A DNA stretch of 64,000 nucleotides from Nicotiana tabacum (Eukaryota; Streptophyta; Magnoliopsida; Solanales; Solanaceae), in contig NC_134096.1 in NCBI RefSeq assembly GCF_000715075.1, positions 118,604,698 to 118,668,697 on the forward strand, read 5' to 3'. Within the stretch, counting starts at the first letter, position 1; the number at the start of each line of letters is the position of its first letter. The notes beneath the pieces are model-generated. The model saw nothing but the letters and a program-made list of their open reading frames with translations. It was not told where the DNA came from and made no database searches. Made by a program: the position numbers and the translations under genes. Below are positions 10,075 through 22,022 of the stretch, one piece after another.

Positions 10075-11595
10075 ATGGTGAGGACACGCACAACTGGATC
10101 CGATGATCAGACACCTGTGCCCCCTGTTGGAGCCGCAAGAGGCCGGGGTCGGGGCAGAGGCCGAGCCAGAGGCCGAGGAAGACCACGTGGTGCAGCCAGA
10201 GCACCTACATGAGATGCTGCACCAGAGCCACCAGTAGCTCCAGTTAGAGAGCAGGCACCTGAGACACATGTTACTACTCCTGCACTTCAGGAGACCTTTG
10301 CCCAGTTTTTGATCATGTTTGGCACTCTAGCTCAGGCAGGGTTAATTCCACTTGCTCTTGCCACATCTCAGGTCAGGGGAGGAGCACAGACTCCCGCTGC
10401 CCGTAATCCCGAACCACGGGCCCAAGTTGACCATGCTCCAGAGGTTATACCAATGCAGCCAGTTATCCCAGTTCGGCCTGAGATTAGGACGGTAGTTTCA
10501 GAGGGGGAGCAACTCAGGCTCGAGAGGTACAAGAAGTACCACCCTCCCACTTTCAGCGGCTTAGCTTCAGAGGATGCTCAGGGTTTTTTGGAGGAATGTC
10601 ACTGTATTCTTCGTACTATGGGTATTGTGGATTCCAGTGGGGTTTCTTTCACGGCATTCCAGTTTAGAGGAGCAGCCTACCAGTGGTGGCGGGCATATGA
10701 GTTAGATAGTCCTGCTGAGGCATCTTCACTCCCTTGGACTCAATTTTTAGATATGTTCTTAAGGGAGTATGTTCCTCAGAGTCTTAGAGATGCATGGCAC
10801 GCAGAGTTTGAGCAGCTGCACCAGGGTTATATGATCGTGTCAGAGTATGCGGTCTGATTCAGTGATTTGGTGAGGCATGCACCAGCCTTAGTTGCTACTG
10901 TTCAAGAGCGAGTTCGTAGATTTATTGAGAGTCTCCACCCCAATATCAGATACAGTATGGACCGAGAGTTAGAGATGGATATCACATACCAACATGTGGT
11001 GTCAATCGCTAGGAGATTGGAAGGTATGCAGATCCGGGAGAGGGAAGCTAAGAGACCCCAAGATTCTGGCACATATAATAATTCTCGTGCCCCAGTTGCA
11101 GCCCGTCATGGTAGAGGTTATGTGAGTTGTCCTATTCATTCAGCACTTCTAGGTTCTAGTGGTATTCCAGCTACTCCCAGACCTCAGGTTCCATATTATG
11201 CACCGCCAGTGTCTATTGTACCTCCTGTATGGGGTGCTTTCAGCGGGCAGTCTAGTCGATCAGGCCCGAGCCAGTCCCAGAAGCCACGTCCTCCGAGGGC
11301 TTGTTTTGAGTGTGGTAACACTCATCATATCATGAGGGATTGCCCCATAATTAGGAGGGGTGCACCTCTACGGATTTCTCAGGCCCTACCTATTCCACAG
11401 GGCCCTCAGGCTTCTCAGGCCATGATTACTACACCAGTTGCCACTCCACCTACACAGCCAGCTAGAGGTGGAGGTCGGACAGGTAGAGGTCGCCCTAGAG
11501 GGGGAGACCGGGCCAGATATTATGCCATTCCTGCTAGGACAGAGGCTGTTACATTCGATTCTGCTATCGCAGGTATTATTCCAGTCTGTCAAAGA
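10075..11595 (+). pseudogene. gag of B1 (nucleocapsid polyprotein), two stops
   Basis: It starts MVRTRTTGSDD at 10075, directly after a pyrimidine-rich tract ending TAG, a plausible 3' splice site. An Arg-Gly-rich stretch (residues about 21-43) follows, then the retrotransposon Gag core ([42 protein letters not shown]). A CCHC zinc knuckle CFECGNTHHIMRDC lies at about 11302-11343, then another Gly-Arg-rich linker. Gag packages element RNA in cytoplasmic particles. In-frame stops at 10210 and 10855 interrupt it; the frame is otherwise kept to 11685. Confidence 0.9.
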
Positions 11596-13270
11596 GATGC
11601 ATCAGTCTTATCTGATCCAGGCTCCACTTATATTATGTGTCATCTTATTTTGCTCTGTATTTGGGCGTATCACTTGATTCTTTGAGTTCTTCTGTTTATG
11701 TGTCAACACCCGTGGGTGAATCTATTATTGTGGACTGTGTGTATCGGTCGTGTTTAATTGTTATCAGTGGTTTTGAGACCAGAGCTCATTTATTATTGCT
11801 CTGTATAGTGGATTGCGATATTATTTTGGGCATGGACTGGTTGTCACCCTATCACGCTATTCTTGATTGTTACGCCAAGACGGTGACGTTGGCTATGCCA
11901 GGTCTACCGCAGTTAGAGTGGAGAGGTACATCGGATCATGTTCCTAGCAGAGTTGTTTCATTTCTTAAAGCTCAACGAATGGTTGAGAAGGGGTGTGGTG
12001 CGTATTTGGCCTGTGTGAGAGGTGTTAGTGTTGATACTACTACTGTGGAGTCAGTTCCTATAGTAAGCAATTTTCCTGATGTATTTCCAGCGGATCTTCC
12101 GGGTATGCCACCCGACAGGGATATTGACTTTGGCATTGATTTTTTATCGGGCACTCAGCCCATCTCTATCCCACCATATCGCATGGCCCTAGAAGAGTTG
12201 AGAGAATTAAAAGAACAGTTACAGGAATTGGTTGATAAGGGCTTCATTCGGCCTAGTGTATCGCCTTGGGGTGCTCCTATCTTATTTGTAAAAAAGAATG
12301 ATGGTTCTATGCGGATGTGTATTGATTACCGTCAGCTGAACAAAGTTACAGTGAAGAATAGGTATCCATTACCATGTATCAATGACCTATTTGGTCAGCT
12401 TCAGGGTGCCAGAGTGTATTTCTAAGATCGACTTGAGTTCAGGCTATCAACAGTTGAAGATTCGGGAGCCAGATATCCCAAAGACTGCTTTTAGGACTCG
12501 GTATTGTCATTATGAGTTCTTTGTAATGTCATTTGGGCTAACCAACACCCCAGCAACATTTATGCACTTAATGAATAGTGTATTTCAACCCTATCTTGAT
12601 TCTTTCATCATTGTATTTATTGACGACATTCTAGTGTATTCCCGGAGTCGGTAAGGTCATGAACAACACCTGAGGACTGTGCTTTAGACTTTGAGAGAAA
12701 AGAAGTTATATGAAAATTTTCAAAGTGTGAATTCTGGCTTGATTTGGTGGGATTTTTGGGCCATAGAGTTTCGTGCGAGGGGATCAACGTAGACTCGAAG
12801 AAGATTAAAGCAGTGCAGAGTTGGTCCAGACCGTCCTCAATTATGGAAATCCGGAGTTTCCTTGGTTTGGCAGGGTATTATCGCTGATTTGTAAAGGGTT
12901 TCTCTTCTATTGCTGCATCTATTACCAAATTGACTCAGAAGAGTGATTCGTTCAGGTGGACCGAGGAATGTGAGGAGAGCTTCCAAAAGCTCAAGACAGC
13001 TTTGACTACAACCCCAGTGTTAGTAATACCTACAGGTTCAGGGCCTTATACTGTGTATTGTGACGCGTCGCGTATTGGTCTCGGCGCAGTGTTAATGCAA
13101 GACGGTAGGGTGATTGCCTACGCGTCCAGACAGTTAAAGGTACATGTGAAGAATTATTCGGTCCACGACCTGGAGTTAGCAGCTATTGTTCATGCCTTAA
13201 AAATTTGGCGGCATTATTTGTAAGGTGTCCATTGTGAGGTCTACACCAATCACCGGAGTCTACAGCATCT
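11596..13270 (+). pseudogene. protease, reverse transcriptase and RNase H of B1, frameshifted
   Basis: The protease active site reads DPGST (11614-11628) and is followed by a frameshift at about 11630, so the remainder ([26 protein letters not shown]) is in another frame. RT begins about 12080 ([13 protein letters not shown]) with [13 protein letters not shown] and [11 protein letters not shown], then a frameshift near 12420. The catalytic FIDDILVYS is intact at about 12615, followed by a stop at 12652. RNase H is readable at 12930-13223 ([26 protein letters not shown]) and ends in a stop. These enzymes copy element RNA into DNA. Confidence 0.9.
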
Positions 13271-15043
13271 GTTTAAACATAAGGATCTTAATTTGCGGTA
13301 GAGGAGATGGTTGGAGTTGCTTAAGGATTATGATATCACCATTCTCTATCATCCTGGGAAGGCCAATGTACTGGCCAATGCCTTGAGTTGTAAGGCGGAG
13401 AGTTTGGGTAGCTTAGCATATTTACCGGTAGTAGAGAGGCCTTTAGCCTTGGATGTTCAGGCCTTGGCCAATCAATTTCTTAGATTGGATATTTCTGAGT
13501 CGAGCCGAGTTTTGGCTTGTGTGGTTTCTCAGTCTTCTCTTTATGATCGTATCAGGGAGCGTCAGTACGATGACCCCCATCTGCTTGTCCTTAAGGACAC
13601 AGTTCAGCACGGTGATGCCAAGGAAGTCACTATTGGAGATGACGATGTATTACGGATGCAGGGCAGACTATGTGTGCCTAATGTAGATGGTTTGCGTGAG
13701 TTGATTCTCCAGGAGTCTCACAGTTTATGGTACTTCATTCATCCGGGTGCTTCAAAGATGTATCAGGACTTGAGACAGCACTATTGGTGGAGGCGGATGA
13801 AGAAAGACATAGTGGGGTATGTAGCTCGGTGTCTAAATTGTCAACAGGTGAAATATGAGCATCAACGACCGGGTGAATTGCTTCAGAAGTTAGAGATTCT
13901 AGAATAGAAATGGGAGCGGATCACTATGGATTTCGTTGTTGGGCTTCCACGAACTCAGCGGAAGTTTGATGCAGTTTGGGTGATTGTGGAGAGATTGACC
14001 AAATCAGCTCATTTCATTCTTGTGATTACTACTTACTCTTCAGAGCAGCTGACTCAGGTATATATTCGTGAGATTGTCAGACTTCACGGTGCACCGGTAT
14101 CTATCATCTCTGACCGGGGTACACAGTTTACATCACGGTTTTGGAGAGATGTACAGCGAGAGTTGGGTACTCATGTGGAGTTGAGTACAGCATTTCACCC
14201 TCAAACAGATGGGTAGTCCAAACGCACTATTCAGATACTGGAGGATATGCTTCGTGGGGGTGCTTGAGACCAGTTCTTACCACTTGCTGAATTTTCTTAC
14301 AACAACAGTTACCAGTCGAGCATTCAGATGTCTCCGTATGAGGCCTTGTATGGTAGGTAGTGCAGATCTCTAGTGGGTTGGTTCGAACCGGGCGAGGCTA
14401 GGCTATTGGGTACAAACTTGGTTCAGAATGCCTTGGAAAAGGTTAAATTGATTCAGGATTGACATCGTACAGCCCAATCTAGACAGAAGGGTTATGCGGA
14501 TCGGAAGGTTCGTGATGTTGCATTCATGGTTGGTGAGCGGGTCTTGCTCTAGGTTTCGCCTATGAAGGGTATGATGAGGTTCGGGAAGAAGGGAAAGTTG
14601 AGCCCTAGGTATATTGGGCCTTTTGAGATTCTTGAAAGAGTTGGAGAGGTGGCTTACAGACTTGCACTACCACCTAGTCTTTCTGCAGTAATTCGGTATT
14701 CCATGTTTCTATGCTTCGGAAATATCACGGCGATCCGTCTCATGTGTTAGACTTCAGTTCGGTTCAGTTGGACAATGATCTATCTTATGTTGAGGAACCA
14801 ATGGCTATTTTAGATAGGCAGGTTCGAAAGCTGAGGTCAAAGAACATTGCTTCCGTAAAGGTTCAGTGGAGGGGTCATCCGGTCGAGGAGGCGACTTGGG
14901 AGACCGAGCATGATATGCGTAGCTGTTATCCACACTTATTCACCAGCACAAGTACTTTTTCTAACTCTGTTCGAGGACGAACGTTTGTTTTAGAAGTGGA
15001 GAATGTGATGACCCAAAATGTCATCTTTAAAGTTAATAATTAA
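13271..15043 (+). pseudogene. integrase and chromodomain of B1, broken
   Basis: The fragments are: RNase H end and connection ([22 protein letters not shown]), zinc finger ([15 protein letters not shown] near 13830-13870), catalytic core from 13926 ([22 protein letters not shown]), and C-terminal SH3-like and chromodomain parts (MRFGKKGKLSPRYIGPFEI; AILDRQVRKLRSKNIAS; ETEHDMRSCYPHLF). There is a stop replacing Gln in the GQS motif at about 14214, a deletion near 14260, and a frameshift at about 14690. The last residues run into the LTR (stop at 15043), as in A1 and A2. Confidence 0.9.
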
Positions 15044-18000
15044 TTTTGTATTCTAAGACCTCGAAAAGCACTAGTTATCATTACTCGACTTGCGTGCACA
15101 GTCCGTAAAATTTTTCGGAAAGTTTTTATGTGAAAATGGATTAAAATGTGATTTAGAGCTTTAAAACTCAACTGAGTTGACTTTGGTCAACATTTTGAGA
15201 AAACGGACTTGGATTAGTATTTTGACAGTTCCGGTAGGTCCGTATCATGATTTGGGACTTGGGCGTATGCCCGAAATCAAATTCCGAGGTCCCTAGCCCG
15301 AGATGGAATTTTGATAAAAAATTAAAAGTTTAAGTTCAAATAGTGACCGGATGTCGAATTATGTGAAAACGAATTCGAAATAGAATTTTGATGATTCCGA
15401 CAGCTTTGTATGGTGATTTTGGACTTAGGAGCGTGATCAGAATTTTATTTGGAAGTCCGTAGTGAAATTAGGCTTGAAATGGCTAAAATAGGAATTTAAA
15501 GTTTGGAAGTTTGACCGGGGAGTTGACTATTTGATATCGGGGTCGGAATCCAGTTCCGAAAATTTTTATAGCTCCGTTATGTCATTTAAGACTTGTGTGC
15601 AAAATTTGAGGTCAATCGGACTTGATTTGATAGATTTCGACATCGAATGTAGAAGTTGAAAATTCTAAGTTTCATTAAGCTTGAATTGGAGCATGATTTG
15701 TGATTTTAGCGTTGTTTGATGTAATTTGAGGTTTCCAATAAGTTCGTATGATGTTTTAGGACTTGTTGGTGTATTTGGTTGAGGTCCCGAGGGCCTCAGG
15801 TGAGTTTTGGATGGTTAACAGATCAAAAGGGGGACTTAAACAGCTGCTGCAAATTTTCTTCTACTAAGCAATCGAGCCGAGAAGTCGAGCCCAAAGGCCA
15901 GAAATTAAGCCTAGAAATCTAGCCGAGGATCGAAGGTAAGGCTCGAGAGACATAATCGAAGGTAGGCTCGAGAGCCATGATTGAAGATAAGGCTCGAGGG
16001 CCATAATCAAAGGCTCAGGATCGATGCCATGATCGAAACCATGATCGAAGGCCCAAGCTCGATGCCATGATCGAGGCCATGATCGAAGGCCCAGGCTCGA
16101 TGCCAGGATCGAGGCCATGATCGAAGGACCAAGCTCGATGCCATGATCGATGCCATGAACGAAGACCCAGGCTCGATCCTGTGATCGAAGCCACAATCGA
16201 GGCCTAGGCTCGAGGGCCATGATCGAAGCCACGATCGAGGCCCAGTTCCGAAGGTTGCCTAGGCAGATTTATAAAAGAGGGGATTTCGTCCCATTCGCCA
16301 TTTTTAACAAACTGGAGCTTGAGCAGAGGCGATTTTTGATAGATTTTCAAGGAAAGACATTGGGGTAAGTGATTCTAACTTGGATTTGGTCAATATACAC
16401 GAATATATCATTATTTTCACCATTTAATTAGTGTATTGAGATGGAAATTTGGAAAAAATTTAGAAATCTCATAAAAACAAATTTTTGAGATTTCTGTGTC
16501 GATTCGGAGTCGGATTTGAGTGAAACTGGTATGGTTGGACTCGTAATTGAATGGGTTGTCGGATTTTATAAGTTTTGCCGGATTCCGAGACGTGGGCCCC
16601 ACATGCGATTTTTGAACTAATTTTGGATTTTATTGAAAAATACAATATTTTCTCATGAAATTGATTCCTATAATTTTATTTGACTGTATCAAATTAATTA
16701 TGACTGGATACGAGTTGATCGGAGTCGAAAAATCGAGGAAAAGGCATACTACTTGGTTAAATTGGAGCAAGTCGAGGTAAGTGACTTATCTAACCTTGTG
16801 TGGGGGAAATTTCCCCTAGGATTGGTATTGAAGTGATAAATTATAATGTGTTGAAAGTCGTGTATACGAGGTGACGAGTGTGTACTCGGGCTAAATGTGA
16901 AAAATTATATTTTTAAATTGTGTAGATCACTGTTGCGCATTAATTAAACTATTTTATTCTGATATATTCTTCATTATTGATTTAATGTTTTAAAGTTGCT
17001 TGACCTTTTCCTTCCAATTATTTTACCTGTTTAGTTAAACTTGGTTTCTTTTATTCTGTGCATTATTTGAAGTTGATTTTCTTTAAATTATATATTATTA
17101 ATATGAAGTATTTGACATTTTTAAATTTGGTATTGAAAGCGTATTAAAGATTTTGAAATATTATTTTGCTGAATTATTTATTCCTGAATATTTTTGTATG
17201 ATTTTCGTACTCATTGTGATGGAGTCGTGAGCTCTTTATTGTGGAAAAATATTATTGATAGTTTATGTTGGCATGGGCCGTGAGCTTTTTGTTGTGGAAA
17301 AATATAGTTGTTGAAATATTTTGGCAAGTTAAATTATTTGAGCACTTGAGGTACAAATTGTGATATATTGTGATGTTGATACACATGTGGTGGTATAAGG
17401 TATGGGTATTGAAAAGCATACGGTGAGATAAGGGTGGCTTGATACGCGTGGCTAGTAGGGGAAACTACTAGAAGTCATGCGGTATGGTAAGGATGGCTAA
17501 AACGCGGGATGCTATTTCGGGAAAAATATTTTCTATAAAATAAATTGTGAAGGCTCCCGCGGTAAATAAGGAAATGAAATATTGTGAATTTATTTATGAT
17601 TTGGGACTACGAGGCGGTACCTCAGGAGTTCCCTTGTTGATATTGATTTATGGCCGCAGTTGCCTTTGATTATTTGTTGTGATTTTCTTAAAGTTGAAAG
17701 GAATTCTGTTTTGATTCCACGTGATATTATTTGCCATTATTTTGTTTAATTAAATGGTGACATGCTACTTGATTCATTTCCATTGTCATTTTATTTTATT
17801 ATATTGTTAAACATTTTACCATGCAATTATTATTTTCCAGTAGGTCCTGATCTGACCTCGTCACTACTCTATTGAGGTTAGGCTTGGCACTTACTGGGTA
17901 CCGCTGTAGTGTACTCATACTACGCTTCTGCACATCTTTTTGTGCAGATCTAGGTACACCTTATCAGACCAGGCATCAGTAAACTAGCTGTACAAGGAGA

Positions 18001-18279
18001 CTTCGAGGTATATCTGCCAGCGACCGCAAACTCCGGAGTCCCCTTCTATCTTACTATATTGTCTTCCTTATTTGCTTTAGACTCTGATGTACAAAGACAT
18101 AGAGAATAAATTCTTAGAAGCTTGTGACTTATTTCTACTGGGTTTTGGGAGTTGAAATTGTTTGAATTGTAGTTTATTTATTTCAGATTTAAATTTTTAT
18201 TCCGCATTGATAGGCTTACCTAGTCTTAGAGACTAGGTGCCATCACGACATCCTATGGAAGAAATTTGGGGTCATGACA
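15004..18279 (+). repeat. 3' LTR of B1 (3276 bp), unrecombined B-type
   Basis: It starts TGTGATGACCCAAAATG right after a purine run (GAAGTGGAGAA) and ends GGGGTCATGACA. It holds the word block (15866-16250), TATA box (16268-16277), GTAAGT donor (16365-16370), second GAGGTAAGTGAC near 16774, hairpin (17603-17633, last inner pair broken CGAGG/CCTCA) and terminal hairpin ACCTAGTCT-tag-AGACTAGGT (18218-18238). Comparison with the solo LTR at 24320 shows the true B-type tail, which the 5' LTR lacks. Confidence 0.93.
15866..16250 (+). repeat. U3 word block, ATCGAGGCC vocabulary (3' LTR of B1)
   Basis: Same vocabulary as 6451-6848, differing by point changes and small word losses. It is directly upstream of TTTATAAAAG. 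Confidence 0.8.
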
Positions 18280-18423
18280 GTTTATGATAATTTTGAAACT
18301 CATTTCAATCGTCTGAGTTAAAACAATTTTAATACTTTTAGATAAATCTCCACTATTTAAATATGTACTATCGAAAATAATCAAGAATTACGTGGACATA
18401 AAGAATAGATACATTTAAAAGAA
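18280..18423. other. short unannotated AT-rich gap
   Basis: It begins with the right target duplication GTTTA of B1. I see no coding sequence or repeat in it. Confidence 0.6.
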
Positions 18424-18599
18424 CTAGTATCTATGAACATGAGTTGCACGTTAATAATGGCACGTGATGATTTAACCATTTAAATCATCTGGAAGCCAAA
18501 AAATATTATTACATTAGTATAATACATGAATTCAAAATAAAAGGACATCCTCATTAGAACTTACACAAATGATCAATTTAGTCATGTTAGTTAGATAAT

Positions 18600-19756
18600 T
18601 ACGTATTATAGTTTAAAAGTATTTAATTTGATGGTATCTTACCGAACACTTCTTTGTAGATGATTTTTTGTGTATGTTTCTTTCTAATGTTTTGGTTGCT
18701 TTGCCATAACCAGAACTATTGTTGTCGATATTGATATTCCTCTTGAAACAGCAAAATATATTGCGATAAATATAGTCCAATATTTAGGATGTTTGTCCTT
18801 GTTCTTTATTTATTATAATTGCAAAACATAAACATACCGAAAATTATTTTTACACAAATTTAAAAGGATATTCTTTAGTTTCGGAAGACAGAAGCTGAAT
18901 TGGGGGATAAAAATATACTTAGAAGCACATTGGCCAGTATCATAATCTTTGCATGTGTGACATTATTATCAAAACTTCTATATACCATCTATGTACTATT
19001 ACATAAGCTATTCAGTGTATCTAAGTTTTTCAGTAGCATGACAGGCATAGTTTTCTTCAAAATAAATCTATATGCAATGGAAGATCAATTTTAACTTAGT
19101 CTATTTCATATACAGTGACACTGACATACATAAGAAAAAATAAACTTGACAAAAAACTTGTGTGGTAGAAGGCCATTTGTTATTAAAGTATTTAAGTATT
19201 CTTCTTGGTAGTAATTGTTGGTATCATATTCCGTTGAGTCAAAAACTAAAAAATATCTTATTTTTACCATAAAATTTCGCAATCAACCTTTTATTTAGTT
19301 GATCAACATATTCATTTCTACAAGCGAAGATAGGTTTTTAATTTCTATTATGCAATTTGTACAAATTGCATTTTAATCTATTGATAGAAATATTTTTCTT
19401 ATTAAATGCACTACTGTTATAATTGAGATTGATAACCAAGTGTTCTGGATGAACCAAATCATCTTTTATTAGATTCTCTTCTTCGTTTTCTAACACGAAC
19501 CAAAAAGTTACTGAACACTGGATTTTCATTTGAGGCCAATAAGTATAATTTTGGCAAGCTAGTTTTTACAGTCTCTACTTTCGCCGATCTTGACAGAAAT
19601 CACCTTCCAAGCCATTAGTTTTTCACCAAATGGTTTACTAGTATTATTCAATATATCTCTAGGACCATAAGCGCTTCATCCCATATTATCAATTTTTTTT
19701 TTCTTATAAATTTTGCACTATTGCTCTGCTTTGATATATTTATGATGGTTATTTCA
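18600..19756 (-). pseudogene. PIF1-like Helitron helicase, C-terminal two thirds
   Basis: Reading leftward on the minus strand over several frames I can follow the family motifs. NISKQ and LIIWDEALM (Walker B) lie near 19690-19740 and GDFCQ (the GDFRQ motif) near 19600. Then come SNFLVRV...EEENLIKDDLVHPEHLVI (19400-19510), RNEYVDQLNKRLIAKF (about 19290-19330), PVMLLKNLDTLNSLCN (about 19000-19060), RSFDNNVTHAKIM and finally FAIIINKEQGQTS (18787-18820), motif V/VI-like. Numerous frameshifts and stops. The active protein would unwind DNA in rolling-circle transposition. The order and spacing match the family, so this is a fossil and not chance. Confidence 0.8.
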
Positions 19757-20442
19757 TGTAACGACCCGACCGGTCGTTTTGAGTATTACAACTCCGTTTT
19801 CCCATTTACTGCTCAAATTGGGCTTTACAGTTGTTGTGTGACTTGCCGTGGCAATTGGTTTGGGCCCGGTGAGTTTTTGGAAGGAATTGGAACACTTAGT
19901 TCCAAGGTTTAAAGCTTAAGTTAAAATAGTGATCGGATGTCGACTTATGTGTAAACGACCTCGAAATTTAATTTTGATGATTCCAATAGCTCTGTATGGT
20001 GATTTTGGACTTTGGAGCGTGTCCGGAAAATTATTTGGAGGTCCGTAGTGGAATTAGGCTTGAAATGCCAAAAGTTGAATTTTTGGGAAGTTTGACTGGG
20101 GATAGACTTTTTGATATCGAGGTCGGAATCCGATTCTAGAAATTGGATAGGTCCGTAATGTGAAATGTGACTTGTATGCAAAATTTGAGGTCAATCGGAC
20201 GTGATTTGATGTGTTTCGGCACAAGTTATAGAATTTGAAGTTTCAAAGTTCAATGATTTCAAATTGAGGTGTAATTCGTCATTTTGATATTGTTAGGTGT
20301 GATTTGAGGCCTTGAGTAGGTCCGTGTTATGTTATGGGACTTGTTGGTATGTTCCGACGGGGTTCTGAGGAGCTCGGGTGAGATTCGGATGGTTAACGGA
20401 TCAAATTTAGACTTAAGAAAATGTTGGGGTTGCTGCCTACAG

Positions 20443-20770
20443 GTGTCATCGCACCTGCGAAGCTTTTGATCGTAGGTGCGAAGCCCCATGTGCGCGAGAT
20501 CAGTCGCAGAAGCGGCCAAGTGTGGAACTGGGCAGTGCTCGCAGGTGCGAGGAATTTGCCGTATCTGCGAGGTCACAGGTGCGAAGGTGTTGGCGCAGAT
20601 GCGGACTGGGGCTGGCGTGAGGCGACAGCAGGTGCGAAGGGGAATGCGCATCTGCGAGCCCGCAGATGCGAGGTTTTGGAAGGCTTGCTGTTTCCGCAGG
20701 CGCACATATTTGTCCGCAAAAGAGGATGTGCAGGTGCGAGCCCAGGCACCGCAGGTGCGAAAATGCCTGG
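20443..20770 (+). repeat. U3 word block, CGCACCTGCG vocabulary
   Basis: Many copies of CGCAGGTGCG, CGCACCTGCG and CGCAGATGCG variants over about 330 bp, ending just upstream of the TTAAAAA box. It produces long spurious ORFs on both strands. Confidence 0.8.
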
Positions 20771-21831
20771 GCAGTGTTAAAAACGAGGGTTCCGACATTT
20801 TTCTCATTTTGGACATTTTGGAGCTCGGTTCGGGCGAATTTGGAGAGGAAGTTTTTCACACAAGTTGGGGTAAGTGTTCTTAACTCCCTTGTGATTATAT
20901 TCCATGAATTAATCTTCATTTTTGGTGTAAGATTATCGAATCTACAAGAGAAATAGAAGAAAATTTCTATAATATCACAAAACGAATTTTTCGAGTTTGA
21001 ATACCGATTCGGAGTCGGAATTGAGTGAAATTAGTATGGTTGAACTTGTGATTGGATGGGTTGTCGTATTTTGTGAGTTTCATCGGATTTCGAGATGTGG
21101 TCCCCACGGGTGATTTTTGGGGCGTAATTTCGGAGTTTTGTGGAAATATTAGTATTTTGATATGGAATTCATTCCTATAAATTTTGTGGGCTAAATCAAA
21201 TTAATTATGACTAGATTCAAGCCGTTTGGAAGTTGATACGCGCATAATGGGATTTCTGGAGCATTGTTTAGCTTGCTCGACATTGGATTTGGCTTGTTCG
21301 AGGTAAGTAACTCTTCTAATCTTGGAGGTGAGGGTATGAACCCTGAATATATGTATTATGTGAATTGTTGGGAGGTGACGCACATGCTAGGTGAAGGGCG
21401 TGTGGGCGTGCACTATAGAAATTATAACATAATTGTTTTTGTGGAATTTTATAGTTAAATAATCTTGGCATTTTCCATGCAGTTTTATGTGTTAAAGAAA
21501 TTGAGCTGGAAAGCAAAATAAAAATCATGTTGAGGCTATGTGCCAGTATTATTGGGACCCACAGAGGTCATATTGCTGTGAATTATTTGTTTTAAATTGA
21601 AAATTTATACTCAGTCATATCCATGTCATTACACATCATATCTCAGTCTTTGTTGTTATTTATTGATACATCATATCATCATTTTTGGGCTATTTTTATG
21701 GCATTGTGATCCCATGAGAGAGAGACTGGAGAGATTGATGGCTGAGTGAGGCCGAGGGCCTGATTGTGAGGATTATTATGTGGATCGGGGCTGCCCGCCT
21801 GCAGCAGGCCTTATAGGCTTTATTGTAGCAC

Positions 21832-22022
21832 GTGAATTGTCCGTGCATCACGTGAATTGTTCGTGCGGATCCAGATATTATTATAGCATGTGAGTTGTCC
21901 GTGCGGATCCAGATATTATTATAGCACATGAGTTGTTCGTGCAGTACGTGAGTTGTCCGTGCAGCACGTGAGTTGTCCGTGCAGCACGTGAGTTGTCCGT
22001 GCAGCACGTGAGTTGTCCGTGC
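21832..22022 (+). repeat. tandem GCACGTGAGTTGTCCGTGC repeats (G-box array)
   Basis: About eight units of 19-20 bp; the last four are nearly identical. Each intact unit has CACGTG, the plant G-box core, and terminal GCACG/CGTGC arms that could pair. Two units are separated by GGATCCAGATATTATTATAG. A shorter version is in the foreign tail at about 9080-9150. Confidence 0.82.

Larger units (their letters stand above)
5605..18279 (+). mobile_element. Ty3/gypsy chromovirus B1, complete but decayed
   Basis: LTR starts TGTGATGACCC occur at 5605 and 15004, and the LTR ends at 9902 and 18279. Flanks are GTATA (5600-5604) and GTTTA (18280-18284), a 5-bp target duplication with one mismatch, so the outer ends belong to one insertion. 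Order: 5' LTR, leader, gag, protease, RT, RNase H, integrase, chromodomain, polypurine tract, 3' LTR. The 5' LTR is chimeric and the primer-binding site is deleted. Gag-pol carries stops and frameshifts. It cannot be autonomous. Confidence 0.92.

Noticed and set aside
10075..15043. Endogenous pararetrovirus
   Set aside because: Presence of integrase, LTRs, target duplication, polypurine tract and chromodomain identifies Ty3/gypsy retrotransposons.
15864..16232. Long minus-strand ORF with repeats of Trp, Leu, Arg and Ser
   Set aside because: It lies wholly in the ATCGAGGCC word block and is open because the words lack stops; the same happens at 6694-6891, 25074-25390 and 29813-30154. No start context and no relation to a protein family.
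19338..19529. Short independent minus-strand gene
   Set aside because: It is an exon-sized piece of the Helitron helicase fossil, not a separate gene.
20259..20919. Overlapping Cys/Ala/Arg-rich ORFs on both strands
   Set aside because: Product of the CGCACCTGCG word block. Equivalent ORFs at 33729-34275, 41613-42011, 44349-44875 and 63414-63843 are rejected for the same reason.
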